A stretch of 64,000 bases of DNA from CAJQHK01 sp038142525 (GTDB lineage Bacteria; Pseudomonadota; Alphaproteobacteria; Rickettsiales; UBA1997). The stretch spans positions 124,001-188,000 of the forward strand of contig JAYQKE010000015.1 of assembly GCA_038142525.1 (NCBI GenBank), read 5' to 3'. The position numbers were made by a program, and so were the translations under genes. Under the pieces are notes generated by a model. It was not told where the DNA came from and did no database searches. It was given only the letters and a program-made list of their open reading frames with translations. Each line of letters starts with the position of its first letter. Positions within the stretch are counted from its first letter, which is position 1. Positions 20,450-30,327 of the stretch are shown piece after piece.

Positions 20450-20766
20450 TGACTTATGTTGTAACTGACAATTGTGTTAAGTGCAAATATACTGATTGTG
20501 TAGAAGTTTGCCCCGTTGATTGTTTTTATGAGGGAGATGACATGTTAGTGATCAATCCTGATGAATGTATTGATTGCGGGGTTTGCGTACCAGAATGCCC
20601 TGCTGAAGCTATATTTCCTGAATCAGAAGAATTATTAGATTGGGTTGAAATTAATCGTAAATATTCAGAAAAATGGCCAGTAATTACCTTAAAAAAAGAT
20701 CCTTTGCCAGATGCTGAAAAATATGATGGTATCAAAGATAAATTTAAAAAATATATTAAAGAATAA
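20449..20766 (+). CDS. fdxA: 7Fe ferredoxin, FdxA type
   Basis: Small electron carrier with one 3Fe-4S and one 4Fe-4S cluster. Cysteines at 9, 17 and 50 fit the 3Fe-4S ligands and Cys21, 40, 43 and 46 (CIDCGVC) the 4Fe-4S ligands; Cys12 and Cys25 match the extra cysteines of Azotobacter-type FdI. It is 105 residues and intact, with the usual C-terminal WPVITLKKDPLPDA region. Its start overlaps the mdh stop by 1 bp. Confidence 0.95.
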   Translation: MTYVVTDNCVKCKYTDCVEVCPVDCFYEGDDMLVINPDECIDCGVCVPECPAEAIFPESEELLDWVEINRKYSEKWPVITLKKDPLPDAEKYDGIKDKFKKYIKE

Positions 20767-20798
20767 AGTTTATTTAATATCATTTATCATTAAAAAAT

Positions 20799-21389
20799 AT
20801 GACTAAAAGAATAGCAGAAATTTCTAGAAATACTAAAGAAACTAAAATTGCCGTAAAAGTAAATCTTGACGGTACTGGAAAATATAATATTGAAACTGGA
20901 ATTGGCTTTCTCAATCACATGATTGAACAGCTTGCGCATCATAGTGGAATTGATATTGATCTTAACATAAAGGGTGATCTCGATGTTGATTTTCATCATA
21001 CAACAGAAGATTCGGCAATTGCTATTGCTCTTGCTATTAAAGAAGCTTTGGGTGATAAAAAAGGAATTAATCGCTATGGATTTTTCTATATTCCCATGGA
21101 TGAAACCTTAACCAGATGTGCAATTGATCTATCTGGTAGAATTTACAATATTTTTAATGTTGAATTTAAAAGAGATAAGGTTGGAGAAATGGATACTGAA
21201 CTTTTTCGTGAGTGGTTTCTTGCTTTTTGCAATAATTTAGGCTGTAATTTACATCTTGAAAATCTTTATGGTATTAATTGCCACCATATCGTAGAATCAT
21301 GTTTTAAATCCCTGGCAAGATCGTTAAAAATTGCTATTGCTATTGATGATAAAAATCATTCTACAAACTCAACTAAAGGTAAATTATGA
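20799..21389 (+). CDS. hisB: Imidazoleglycerol-phosphate dehydratase
   Basis: Sixth step of histidine synthesis. The monofunctional 196-residue form has paired metal-binding motifs GIGFLNHMIEQLAHHS and DFHHTTEDSAIAI in the first half, and NCHHIVESCFKSLARSL in the second, the internally duplicated layout of the family. No other his genes are in the window. The last codons overlap the following cyclophilin start (ATGA). Confidence 0.95.
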   Translation: MTKRIAEISRNTKETKIAVKVNLDGTGKYNIETGIGFLNHMIEQLAHHSGIDIDLNIKGDLDVDFHHTTEDSAIAIALAIKEALGDKKGINRYGFFYIPMDETLTRCAIDLSGRIYNIFNVEFKRDKVGEMDTELFREWFLAFCNNLGCNLHLENLYGINCHHIVESCFKSLARSLKIAIAIDDKNHSTNSTKGKL

Positions 21390-21922
21390 TGAAAATATTA
21401 ACTTTTATAACATTAATTTTATTAAATATGACAAATTTACAGGCTAAAAATATTGATCCAAAAAACATTTTGGTAATTGAAACAAAATATGGTAAAACAG
21501 AATTTGAATTATTACCAAATTTAGCACCAAATCATGTTGAAAGAATTAGAACTTTAGCAAATCAAGGTTTTTATGATGGCGTAGTTTTTCATCGCGTGAT
21601 TAATGGATTTATGGCACAAACTGGTGATCCAACTGGAACTGGTACTGGTGGTAGCGACTTACCGGACTTAAAAGCTGAATTCTCCGATGAGCCACATATC
21701 AAAGGTGTGTTATCAATGGCCAGAGCTATGAATCCTCATAGTGCTAATAGCCAATTTTTTATTATGTTAGATAATTCTCCACATCTTGATGGTCAATATA
21801 GTGTTTTTGGTCGCGTAATTAAAGGTATGGAATTTATTGATAAAATCAAAAAGGGTGACGGCGCTAATGGTATGGTTAGTAATCCTGACAAGATGATTAA
21901 AGTTAGAACCATAAAACCATAA
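21386..21922 (+). CDS. Peptidyl-prolyl cis-trans isomerase, cyclophilin type, exported
   Basis: The 178-residue product starts with a signal peptide (MMKILTFITLILLNMTNLQAK). The cyclophilin core has VVFHRVINGFMAQTGDPTGTG (catalytic Arg in FHRV), LSMARAMNPHSANSQFFIML and HLDGQYSVFGRVIKGM. The expected site of action is the periplasm. Overlap with hisB implies co-translation. Confidence 0.93.
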   Translation: MMKILTFITLILLNMTNLQAKNIDPKNILVIETKYGKTEFELLPNLAPNHVERIRTLANQGFYDGVVFHRVINGFMAQTGDPTGTGTGGSDLPDLKAEFSDEPHIKGVLSMARAMNPHSANSQFFIMLDNSPHLDGQYSVFGRVIKGMEFIDKIKKGDGANGMVSNPDKMIKVRTIKP

Positions 21923-21963
21923 TTCTCTTCAATAATATCATTTAACATAAGAGAATTTTTTGA
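21921..21963 (+). terminator. Rho-independent terminator after the hisB-cyclophilin operon
   Basis: AATTCTCTT (21921-21929) pairs perfectly with AAGAGAATT (21949-21957), and a T run follows directly. It overlaps the last bases of the cyclophilin stop codon. Confidence 0.7.
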
Positions 21964-22125
21964 TTTTCTGAGTAATTTGTAACTTTCTATTTAAAAAAAT
22001 AAATATTTTAGAAGTAAAATATTTTTGAGATAAAAGATTTTTTACAAATTTTAGCCAAAGATGAAGCTAAATGATAGTTTTTTTAATGATAATTGGTAAA
22101 AAACCTTCTCATACCAGCTATAAAG

Positions 22126-23115
22126 CTATATTCCAACACAAATTTCTTGAGCCTTTCTAACAATATCTTCTTTTTTAGGAAGTGCTAATCTTTCAAGATT
22201 TTCAGCGTAAGGTAAAGGACAATCAATTGAAGCCAGTCGACCAATTGGAGCATCAAGATAATCAAAAGCCTCTTCAACAAGCATAGCTGAAATTTCACTA
22301 CCAATTGAAGCAAAAGGAAAACCTTCTTCAGCAATAAGGCAGCTATTAGTCTTTTTAACCGACTCAATAATAGTTTCTCTATCTAATGGACGAATAGTTC
22401 TTAAATCAATTACCTCAGCCGAAATACCTAATTGCTGTAATTCTTCAGCAGCCTCCAAAGCATAACCAACCATTAAAGAAAAGGCAATTATGGTAATATC
22501 AGAACCAGATTTCTTAATATCAGCCTTACCAATTTCAATAATATGATCATCATCATAATCTTCCTCAAATTCCATACCATAGGTAATTTCATTTTCTAAG
22601 AAAATTACTGGATTAGGATCACGAATTGCAGCCTTTAACAAACCTTTACAATCAGAAGAGTTATATGGAGAAATAACTTTTAGACCAGGAATTGCACCAT
22701 ACCAAGCAGCATAACATTGTGAATGTTGCGCACCTACCCTAGCAGCTGCACCATTTGGACCACGAAAAACAATTGGACATTTGACCTGACCACCAGACAT
22801 ATAATGTGTTTTAGCAGCAGAATTAATGATTTGATCAATAGCCTGCATAGCAAAATTAAAAGTCATAAATTCTACAATTGGCTTCAGGCCAGAAAAGGCA
22901 GCCCCAACAGCCAGGCCAGCAAAACCATGTTCGGTAATTGGTGTATCTATAACTCTTTTAGAGCCAAATTCATCAAGCATACCTTGCGTTACCTTATAAG
23001 CACCATTATATTCAGCAACCTCTTCACCCATGATAAAAATTTTATCATCAGAACGCATCTCTTCACTCATTGCTTCACAAAGTGCCTTCCTAACTGTAAG
23101 TTTTTGTACTGTCAT
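22126..23115 (-). CDS. pdhB: Pyruvate dehydrogenase E1 component, beta subunit
   Basis: With the alpha subunit forms the heterotetrameric E1 that decarboxylates pyruvate. The 329-residue protein carries IMGEEVAEYNGAYKVTQGM, TPITEHGFAGLAVGAA, the FRGPNGAAARVGAQHSQ loop and a C-terminal transketolase-like domain with IDLRTIRPLDRETI. It lies 3 bp downstream of pdhA. The lipoyl-domain N-terminal extension found in some alphaproteobacterial E1 beta proteins is absent. Confidence 0.96.
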   Translation of the reverse strand: MTVQKLTVRKALCEAMSEEMRSDDKIFIMGEEVAEYNGAYKVTQGMLDEFGSKRVIDTPITEHGFAGLAVGAAFSGLKPIVEFMTFNFAMQAIDQIINSAAKTHYMSGGQVKCPIVFRGPNGAAARVGAQHSQCYAAWYGAIPGLKVISPYNSSDCKGLLKAAIRDPNPVIFLENEITYGMEFEEDYDDDHIIEIGKADIKKSGSDITIIAFSLMVGYALEAAEELQQLGISAEVIDLRTIRPLDRETIIESVKKTNSCLIAEEGFPFASIGSEISAMLVEEAFDYLDAPIGRLASIDCPLPYAENLERLALPKKEDIVRKAQEICVGI

Positions 23116-23118
23116 AAT

Positions 23119-24084
23119 TTATTGATAAATATTGTCAAAAATTTCACTCTCATCTGGTTCAGGACTTTCCTTAGCAAATTTTACAATTTCTTCAATTTGC
23201 CCCTTAATTTCCTTATCAATTGCCTTAATTTCATCTTCATTAGCAATCTTTTTATCTAAAATATGAGATTTAAATGATAAAATTGGATCGTGATTTTTCT
23301 TTTTTTCACTAACTTCATCCTTACTTCTATAAGTTGCAGGATCTGACATTGAATGACCACGATAACGATAAGTATCCATTTCCACTAAAATTGGACCCTT
23401 GCCAGAACGAACATAATCAATAGCTTTCTTACCTTCTTTAATAACCTCTAAAACATTCATACCATTAATCTGTACACCAGGAATATTAAAACCCTCGCCC
23501 CTTTTATAAAGAGCATCAATTGAAGAGGCTCTTTTTAAGGAAGTTCCCATAGCATAACGATTATTTTCAATGATAAATAGAACGGGCAAATTCCATAATT
23601 TAGCCATATTAAATGATTCATAAACCTGACCCTGATGCGCTGCACCATCACCAAAATAGCAAAGAGTTACATTATCATTACCCTTATATTGATCAGCAAA
23701 AGCCAAGCCAGCACCAATAGGCACAGAAGCGCCAACAATACCATGACCACCATAAAAATGTTTTTCTAAATCAAATAAATGCATTGAACCGCCCTTACCT
23801 TTGGAACAGCCATCTTTTCTACCAAGAAGTTCTGCCATAATTTTTTTAGGATCAGACTCCAGAGAAATCATATGACCATGATCACGATAGGTAGTAATAA
23901 CCTTGTCATCCTTATTCATATTATATTTCATACCAGCGGCAATTGCTTCTTGACCAATATAAAGATGGCAAAAACCAGCAATTAAACCCATACCATAAAG
24001 CTGACCAGCTTTTTCTTCGAATCTTCTAATAAGAAGCATTTCCTTATAGATCTTAAGAGAATCTTCTTTATTTAATTTCACCAT
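23119..24084 (-). CDS. pdhA: Pyruvate dehydrogenase E1 component, alpha subunit
   Basis: TPP-binding half of E1. GDGAAHQGQVYESFN at 145-159 followed by the N174-N175 pair in IIENN is the TPP/Mg motif. RYRGHSMSDPATYRSKDEV contains the usual phosphorylation-loop region of the family. The 321-residue length is standard. First gene of a pdhA-pdhB operon. Confidence 0.96.
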   Translation of the reverse strand: MVKLNKEDSLKIYKEMLLIRRFEEKAGQLYGMGLIAGFCHLYIGQEAIAAGMKYNMNKDDKVITTYRDHGHMISLESDPKKIMAELLGRKDGCSKGKGGSMHLFDLEKHFYGGHGIVGASVPIGAGLAFADQYKGNDNVTLCYFGDGAAHQGQVYESFNMAKLWNLPVLFIIENNRYAMGTSLKRASSIDALYKRGEGFNIPGVQINGMNVLEVIKEGKKAIDYVRSGKGPILVEMDTYRYRGHSMSDPATYRSKDEVSEKKKNHDPILSFKSHILDKKIANEDEIKAIDKEIKGQIEEIVKFAKESPEPDESEIFDNIYQ

Positions 24085-24209
24085 AGGATTTGATTTGAAT
24101 ATCTAATTATTAAGATTTTAAATATTGATTAAATATTGATTTATTCTTTTTTTCAAGGAAATTATATTTCCAAACATAAGATATCTATCACCAAATGTCA
24201 TATGCTTGA

Positions 24210-25268
24210 GGAACCTCTGAAAAACCAATTATCTAATTTATAGATTTGAAACTGTTTAATTTTGTTATTTTTGCCAAAGTTTAGCAAAGTTATTTTATAA
24301 AATTTTGTTTGAATTTATTTGATAAAAATAGCCAGAAAAGCTTGATTTATCTAGCTTTTTTGCTTATTATTGATATATTAAATTCAAATAAAATATATAA
24401 TTATGGCAACCCAGCAATCATTTTTTTCATTAGCAATTTCTGGTAGAAAATTAAGAGCGGAGAAGTTTCTTAATCAAATGACGGATATTATTCCATGGCA
24501 AAGATTGATTGATAAGATAGAGCCTTTTTATCCTAATGGTACTAGTGATTACGGTGGCAGGAAGGTGACAGATTTATTATTAATATGTAAGATTCATTTG
24601 TTACAGCAGTGGTTTGGTCTTAGTGATCCAGCTATGGAGGATGCTATATATGATAGAATAAGTTTTCAAAAATTCTTAAATATTGATATTGGTATTGATA
24701 ATGTTCCGGATGAGACTGTGATATTGAGATTCCGTCATTTATTGGAAAAGCATAATTTATCGTCGATTATATTTAACGAGGTAAATTCATATCTTGAAGA
24801 GAATGATCTTTTGTTGAAGGAGGGTACGATAACTGATGCGACATTAATATCTGCTCCAACTAGTACAAAAAACAAGAAGAGGAAAAGGGACCAAGAGATG
24901 TCTTCTACCAAGAAAGGGAAGAATTATTATTTTGGCATGAAGTCTCATATTGGTGTGCAAACTAAGGGTAAGCCAATTATTCATTCTATTGTCACGACGA
25001 CAGCTAAAGATCATGATTCTACTAAAACAGAGGAGTTATTACATGGTGATGAAACTTCTTTATTTGGTGACAAGGCCTATGATGATAAGGCAATAAAAAG
25101 ATTTTGTAGGAATCACAATATATTTTATGGTATAACCAATAGAGCTAAATCTAACAAAAAACTTTCAAATAAGCAAAAAAAGAGGAATAAACAATTTTCA
25201 TCAGTTCGAGCTAAAGTTGAACATCCATTTCAAATTATAAAGCATCTTTGGGGCTATAGAAAGGTTTT
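24210..25268 (+). mobile_element. IS5-family element, copy A (3'-truncated)
   Basis: The left terminus GGAACCTCTGAAAAACC starts at 24210, preceded by TTGA, the same flank as the complete copy at 39626. The element is collinear with that copy until about 25268, within the transposase codons for GYRKV, and then joins copy B directly; about 290 bp at the right end are missing. Confidence 0.85.
24336..24362 (+). terminator. Terminator-like hairpin inside the IS5-family left end
   Basis: AAAAGCT and AGCTTTT form a 7-bp stem around TGATTTATCT, followed by a T run, about 45 bp before the transposase ATG. The same structure is in each copy (for example 39752-39778). It could block transcription entering from flanking genes. 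Confidence 0.5.
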
Positions 25269-25275
25269 TTTCTGA
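24403..25275 (+). pseudogene. IS5-family transposase, copy A (C-terminally truncated)
   Basis: 290 residues against 320 in intact copies. The DDE catalytic residues are still present: Asp in TDATLISAP, Asp in LFGDKAYDD and Glu in RAKVEHPFQIIK. It loses the last 33 native residues and ends KVFF from the junction with copy B. It differs from the other copies by Phe to Cys (LLLICKIH). Confidence 0.9.
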
Positions 25276-26622
25276 TTTTCCTATTTAATTTTGTCTATTT
25301 TTTCATTTTTCAGAAAAAATTTTTATAATTTGGATAAAGATTGCTAATTTTGTTAAAAATTAACAATCTTTATCCAAATTTAGGCATTATTTGTGGTAAT
25401 TTCTCTAGTTTCTTGTCTAATTTTACCATTTTTGGCTAAATTAGACACATTTATCCCTTGTTACGCTGTATTTGGTAGTATTTTTCTAACCATATAGAGA
25501 TTAGCAAGGGATGATAGCATTTGTAATTGATTAGTATTCTTTTGTAAACCATTATATCTAACCTTTCTATAGCCCCAAAGATGCTTTATAATTTGAAATG
25601 GATGTTCAACTTTAGCTCGAACTGATGAAAATTGTTTATTCCTCTTTTTTTGCTTATTTGAAAGTTTTTTGTTAGATTTAGCTCTATTGGTTATACCATA
25701 AAATATATTGTGATTCCTACAAAATCTTTTTATTGCCTTATCATCATAGGCCTTGTCACCAAATAAAGAAGTTTCATCACCATGTAATAACTCCTCTGTT
25801 TTAGTAGAATCATGATCTTTAGCTGTCGTCGTGACAATAGAATGAATAATTGGCTTACCCTTAGTTTGCACACCAATATGAGACTTCATGTCAAAATAAT
25901 AATTCTTCCCTTTCTTGGTAGAAGACATCTCTTGGTCCCTTTTCCTCTTCTTGTTTTTTGTACTAGTTGGAGCAGATATTAATGTCGCATCAGTTATCGT
26001 ACCCTCCTTCAACAAAAGATCATTCTCTTCAAGATATGAATTTACCTCGTTAAATATAATCGACGATAAATTATGCTTTTCCAATAAATGACGGAATCTC
26101 AATATCACAGTCTCATCCGGAACATTATCAATACCAATATCAATATTTAAGAATTTTTGAAAACTTATTCTATCATATATAGCATCCTCCATAGCTGGAT
26201 CACTAAGACCAAACCACTGCTGTAACAAATGATCTTAAATCTTAAATATTAATAATAAATCTGTCACCTTCCTGCCACCGTAATCACTAGTACCATTAGG
26301 ATAAAAAGGCTCTATCTTATCAATCAATCTTTGCCATGGAATAATATCCGTCATTTGATTAAGAAACTTCTCCGCTCTTAATTTTCTACCAGAAATTGCT
26401 AATGAAAAAAATGATTGCTGGGTTGCCATAATTATATATTTTATTTGAATTTAATATATCAATAATAAGCAAAAAAGCTAGATAAATCAAGCTTTTCTGG
26501 CTATTTTTATCAAATAAATTCAAACAAAATTTTATAAAATAACTTTGCTAAACTTTGGCAAAAATAACAAAATTAAACAGTTTCAAATCTATAAATTAGA
26601 TAATTGGTTTTTCAGAGGTTCC
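25274..26622 (-). mobile_element. IS5-family element, copy B (inverted, right tip missing)
   Basis: Reverse orientation. The left terminus (GGTTCC as read on plus) ends at 26622. The right terminus at 25274 begins CTGATTTTCC, so the outer GGAACCT is lost where it abuts copy A. At 26623-26626 it is flanked by TATA, a sequence natural to the interior of the transposase gene, showing that copy B inserted into another copy of itself (copy D). Confidence 0.85.
25461..26429 (-). pseudogene. IS5-family transposase, copy B (in-frame stop from a 6-bp duplication)
   Basis: Frame from ATG 26429 reads to LLLIFKI and meets TAA at about 26235. Compared with copies C and E, six extra bases (TAAGAT) are inserted next to AAGATT, so the downstream codons DHLLQQWFGL resume in the same frame. 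This is an in-frame microduplication creating a stop, not a frameshift. The rest of the 320-residue protein is intact, including the DDE residues. Confidence 0.9.
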
Positions 26623-26696
26623 TATATTTTATGGTATAACCAATAGAGCTAAATCTAACAAAAAACTTTCAAATAAGCAAAAAAAGAGGAATAAAC
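26623..26696 (+). mobile_element. IS5-family element, copy D, internal fragment left of IS66
   Basis: These 74 bp match the transposase interior (codons for IFYGITNRAKSNKKL to RNK). The fragment begins at the TATA target used by copy B and ends with GAATAAAC (26689-26696), the 8-bp duplication made by the IS66 element. It resumes at 31522. Confidence 0.85.
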
Positions 26697-26706
26697 GTAA
26701 ACGCCC

Positions 26707-27350
26707 TTACGATAGCGTCCTAACTTGAGTTTCTATTAAAGCCTTACCAATCTTATGAGGCAATATCTCCTTAATTTTTTCTGGATCTTCTTTTATTTTT
26801 CTCCAATTGTCAAAAACATAGAGAAGATACTGATAAGGATTAATATTATTTTCCAGACATGTTAAAATAACAGAGTAGAAATTAGCAGCAGCTTCTGCGC
26901 CCTTAGATGATTTAAAAAACATCCAATTTTTTCTTCCAATAGCAAATGGTCTGATAGCTTGTTCATTGTCATTATTGTCAATGAATAATCTACCATCTTC
27001 TAAATAAACCATAAGTGCATCAAATCTATTGAGAGCATAATTAACTGCTTTGATAAATTTACTTGTACTATCTTTGTTTTTCTTCTGATGTTTTTCTAGA
27101 GTTTCTTTTAAATCTTGAAGTATTTTTTTAGATTTTTTAATTCTGATTTCTTTCTTTTTATCAGGTTTAAATTCTTTTATTTTTCGTTCTATGTCATATA
27201 AGAGTTTGATTATTTTGAGTATTTTATAAGCAGGAGATTTTTTGTTATTTTGCTCTTCGTAAACTTCAAAGAATTTGCGTCTAACATGAGCCATGCAGGC
27301 TACATATATAATATATATTTTGTTATGTAATTCGTCATATCCAGAATAGC
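26707..27350 (-). pseudogene. IS66 transposase TnpC, C-terminal part
   Basis: After the IS5 junction the frame reads RYSGYDELHNKIY, then VACMAHVRRKFFEVYEE (IS66 CWAHxRRKF motif), a Lys-rich helical region, and the catalytic Glu block LFIDNNDNEQAIRPFAIG followed by RKNWMFFKSSKGAEAAA, ending with the IS66 C-terminal segment NNINPYQYLLYVF. The N-terminal part is at 30328-31289. Confidence 0.9.
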
Positions 27351-27543
27351 GTAACCTCTGAAAAACCAATTATCTAATTTATAGATTTGAAACTGTTTAA
27401 TTTTGTTATTTTTGCCAAAGTTTAGCAAAGTTATTTTATAAAATTTTGTTTGAATTTATTTGATAAAAATAGCCAGAAAAGCTTGATTTATCTAGCTTTT
27501 TTGCTTATTATTGATATATTAAATTCAAATAAAATATATAATT

Positions 27544-28506
27544 ATGGCAACCCAGCAATCATTTTTTTCATTAGCAATTTCTGGTAGAAAATTAAGAGCG
27601 GAGAAGTTTCTTAATCAAATGACGGATATTATTCCATGGCAAAGATTGATTGATAAGATAGAGCCTTTTTATCCTAATGGTACTAGTGATTACGGTGGCA
27701 GGAAGGTGACAGATTTATTATTAATATTTAAGATTCATTTGTTACAGCAGTGGTTTGGTCTTAGTGATCCAGCTATGGAGGATGCTATATATGATAGAAT
27801 AAGTTTTCAAAAATTCTTAAATATTGATATTGGTATTGATAATGTTCCGGATGAGACTGTGATATTGAGATTCCGTCATTTATTGGAAAAGCATAATTTA
27901 TCGTCGATTATATTTAACGAGGTAAATTCATATCTTGAAGAGAATGATCTTTTGTTGAAGGAGGGTACGATAACTGATGCGACATTAATATCTGCTCCAA
28001 CTAGTACAAAAAACAAGAAGAGGAAAAGGGACCAAGAGATGTCTTCTACCAAGAAAGGGAAGAATTATTATTTTGGCATGAAGTCTCATATTGGTGTGCA
28101 AACTAAGGGTAAGCCAATTATTCATTCTATTGTCACGACGACAGCTAAAGATCATGATTCTACTAAAACAGAGGAATTATTACATGGTGATGAAACTTCT
28201 TTATTTGGTGACAAGGCCTATGATGATAAGGCAATAAAAAGATTTTGTAGGAATCACAATATATTTTATGGTATAACCAATAGAGCTAAATCTAACAAAA
28301 AACTTTCAAATAAGCAAAAAAAGAGGAATAAACAATTTTCATCAGTTCGAGCTAAAGTTGAACATCCATTTCAAATTATAAAGCATCTTTGGGGCTATAG
28401 AAAGGTTAGATATAATGGTTTACAAAAGAATACTAATCAATTACAAATGCTATCATCCCTTGCTAATCTCTATATGGTTAGAAAAATACTACCAAATACA
28501 GCGTAA
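27544..28506 (+). CDS. IS5-family transposase, copy C (intact)
   Basis: 320 residues. N-terminal DUF772-like region with FYPNGTSDYGGRKVTDLLLI and LQQWFGLSDPAMEDAIYD, then the DDE domain: Asp in TDATLISAP, Asp in LFGDKAYDD, Glu in RAKVEHPFQIIK, with YRKVRYNGLQKN after it. It is nearly identical to copy E, so both may be active. Confidence 0.95.
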   Translation: MATQQSFFSLAISGRKLRAEKFLNQMTDIIPWQRLIDKIEPFYPNGTSDYGGRKVTDLLLIFKIHLLQQWFGLSDPAMEDAIYDRISFQKFLNIDIGIDNVPDETVILRFRHLLEKHNLSSIIFNEVNSYLEENDLLLKEGTITDATLISAPTSTKNKKRKRDQEMSSTKKGKNYYFGMKSHIGVQTKGKPIIHSIVTTTAKDHDSTKTEELLHGDETSLFGDKAYDDKAIKRFCRNHNIFYGITNRAKSNKKLSNKQKKRNKQFSSVRAKVEHPFQIIKHLWGYRKVRYNGLQKNTNQLQMLSSLANLYMVRKILPNTA

Positions 28507-28586
28507 CAAGGGATAAATGTGTCTAATTTAGCCAAAAATGGTAAAATTAGACAAGAAACTAGAGAAATTACCACAAATAATGCCTA

Positions 28587-28640
28587 AATTTGGATAAAGA
28601 TTGTTAATTTTTAACAAAATTAGCAATCTTTATCCAAATT
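28587..28640. repeat. 17-bp-stem hairpin near the right end of the IS5-family element
   Basis: AATTTGGATAAAGATTG pairs perfectly with CAATCTTTATCCAAATT across a 20-base loop, 81 bp after the transposase stop. Present in all copies with a right end (40862-40915, 31793-31840). It may act as a transcription stop or a protein-binding site; no T run follows. Confidence 0.6.
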
Positions 28641-28766
28641 ATAAAAATTTTTTCTGAAAAATGAAAAAATAGACAAAATTAAATAGGAAAATCAGAGGTT
28701 CCTTTGGATACTTTTACTGCATTAGATGCCAGATCTATTTTTTCATTATCGGGAGCGTTTTTTTAA

Positions 28767-30327
28767 CTGTGTCAATTTAAGTTAAAATGAGAATAAAATT
28801 TAATTTATTAAATTTTATTCTCATAAATAATTATAAATTTTAACATTAACTTAAATTGATAATATCATGAATCACAAATTAAAATCTTTAAATAATTTTC
28901 GAAATAACTCTGACAATCAAGATCTTGAAGAGGATTTTGATTATCAAAAGTTCAAGAAAGAAGCTATAGACAAATTGTATGCTGGAAAAGGATTTTCTGG
29001 CAAAGATGGTATATTTACCAGTATGTTAAAAGATTTTCTTGAAACTGCCATGCAATCCGAATTGGATAATCATTTAAATTCTAAAAAAGAAGATGATGTT
29101 ACCAATAGGAAAAATGGATTTTCTTCTAAAATAGTCAAAACCGATAGAGGTCAATTTGAGTTAAATACTCCAAGGGATAGAAATTCATCTTTTGATCCTA
29201 AAATAGTTAAGAAAGGTCAAACTATTTTAACTCCAGAATTAGATGATAAAATTATAACTCTATATTCTTATGGTATGAGTTATAGAGATATATCATCTCA
29301 TATTGAAGAGATATATGACATTGAGATATCTAAATCTACAATTACAGCTATTACAGACAAAATATTACCTAAAATAACAGAATTTAAAGAAAGGCAGTTA
29401 GAAGAGATTTATCCTATAATATTTCTTGATGCTATGTTTTTTAAGGTTAAAGAAAATGGAAAAATAATTAGTAAAGCTTTTTATTCAGTTCTTGGAGTTG
29501 ACAAGGATGGTAAAAAAGATATTTTAGGAATTTATCTTCAAGAGTCAGAGGGAGCTAATTTTTGGCTTAATATTTTAACTGATTTACAAAATAGAGGTAT
29601 AAAAGACGTATTGATTGCTTGTGTCGATGGCTTAAAGGGCTTTCCTGAGGCTATTAATTCAATATTTCCAAAAACTGAGATTCAGCTTTGCATCATTCAT
29701 CAAATTAGGAATTCTATCAAATATGTTGCATCAAAAAATCAAAAAGAATTTATATCTGACTTAAAGACTGTTTATACTGCAAAACAAGCAAAGAAGTAGC
29801 CGAAGAAAAACTGCTTCTAATTGAAGAAAAATGGGGCAAAAAATATCCAATAATATTCAAATCTTGGAATAATAACTGGGATAATTTATCTAATTATTTT
29901 AAATATCCAAAAGAGATAAGAAAGCTAATTTATACTACTAATTCTGTTGAAGGGTTTCATAGGCAAGTCAGAAAAATTACCAAAACTAAAGGCTCTTTTC
30001 CATCTGATCAATCATTAGAAAAGTTACTCTATCTTGCTATACAAAACATTAAGAAAAAATGGACTATGCCAATACCAAATTGGAGCTTGATAATTAGCCA
30101 ATTTGCTATAAAATTTGAGGATAGAATCAAATTAGATTTAGCTTAAATATAACAAAATATTAATCTAAATCTAAAAAAAATGGAAAACAAATTTTTGCCA
30201 AAAATTATCTTAAAAATTGGATTTATATTTTTACAAGATACGCTACGCTTAAAATCTTGTAAAAATAAAATCTCAATTCTTAATAAAATTATTAAGGCAA
30301 AATTTGAAAAAAATTAAATTGACACAG
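28767..30327 (+). mobile_element. IS256-family element inside IS66 tnpC
   Basis: Ends CTGTGTCAATTTAA (28767) and TTAAATTGACACAG (ending 30327) are perfect inverted repeats and resemble IS256 termini. A 14-bp-arm palindrome (28788-28823) lies just inside the left end, and a 13-bp-stem hairpin (ATTTTTACAAGAT / ATCTTGTAAAAAT, about 30228-30267) inside the right end. No 8-bp target duplication is found, so the flanks have probably been rearranged. Confidence 0.85.
28867..30146 (+). CDS. IS256-family (mutator) transposase, one frameshift
   Basis: N-terminal part of 310 residues includes LSKPR-like TPRDRNSSFDPKIVKKGQ, Asp in YPIIFLDAMFFKV and Asp in LIACVDGLKGFPEAI, then LCIIHQIRNSIKYV. The frame stops at 29799; adding one A near 29790 continues KEVAEEKLLLIEEKWGKKYP and TTNSVEGFHRQVRKITKTKG (catalytic Glu) to a stop at 30144-30146. 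Corrected length is about 426 residues, normal for the family. Confidence 0.9.

Larger units (their letters stand above)
27351..28702 (+). mobile_element. IS5-family element, copy C (full length, inside IS66 tnpC)
   Basis: 1,352 bp, the same length as copy E. The left tip reads GTAACCTCTG, one base off the GGAACC consensus; the right tip is normal (28697-28702). No matching target duplication is seen around it (TAGC left, TTTG right), suggesting a later deletion or recombination in the flanks. Confidence 0.88.

Noticed and set aside
22723..23259. Plus-strand 178-residue frame
   Set aside because: It is antisense to pdhB and pdhA, whose frames are fully conserved.
28703..28766. 64 bp between IS5 copy C and the IS256 element as a host gene remnant
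   Set aside because: Too short, no recognisable coding in any frame, and it lies within the IS66 boundaries.
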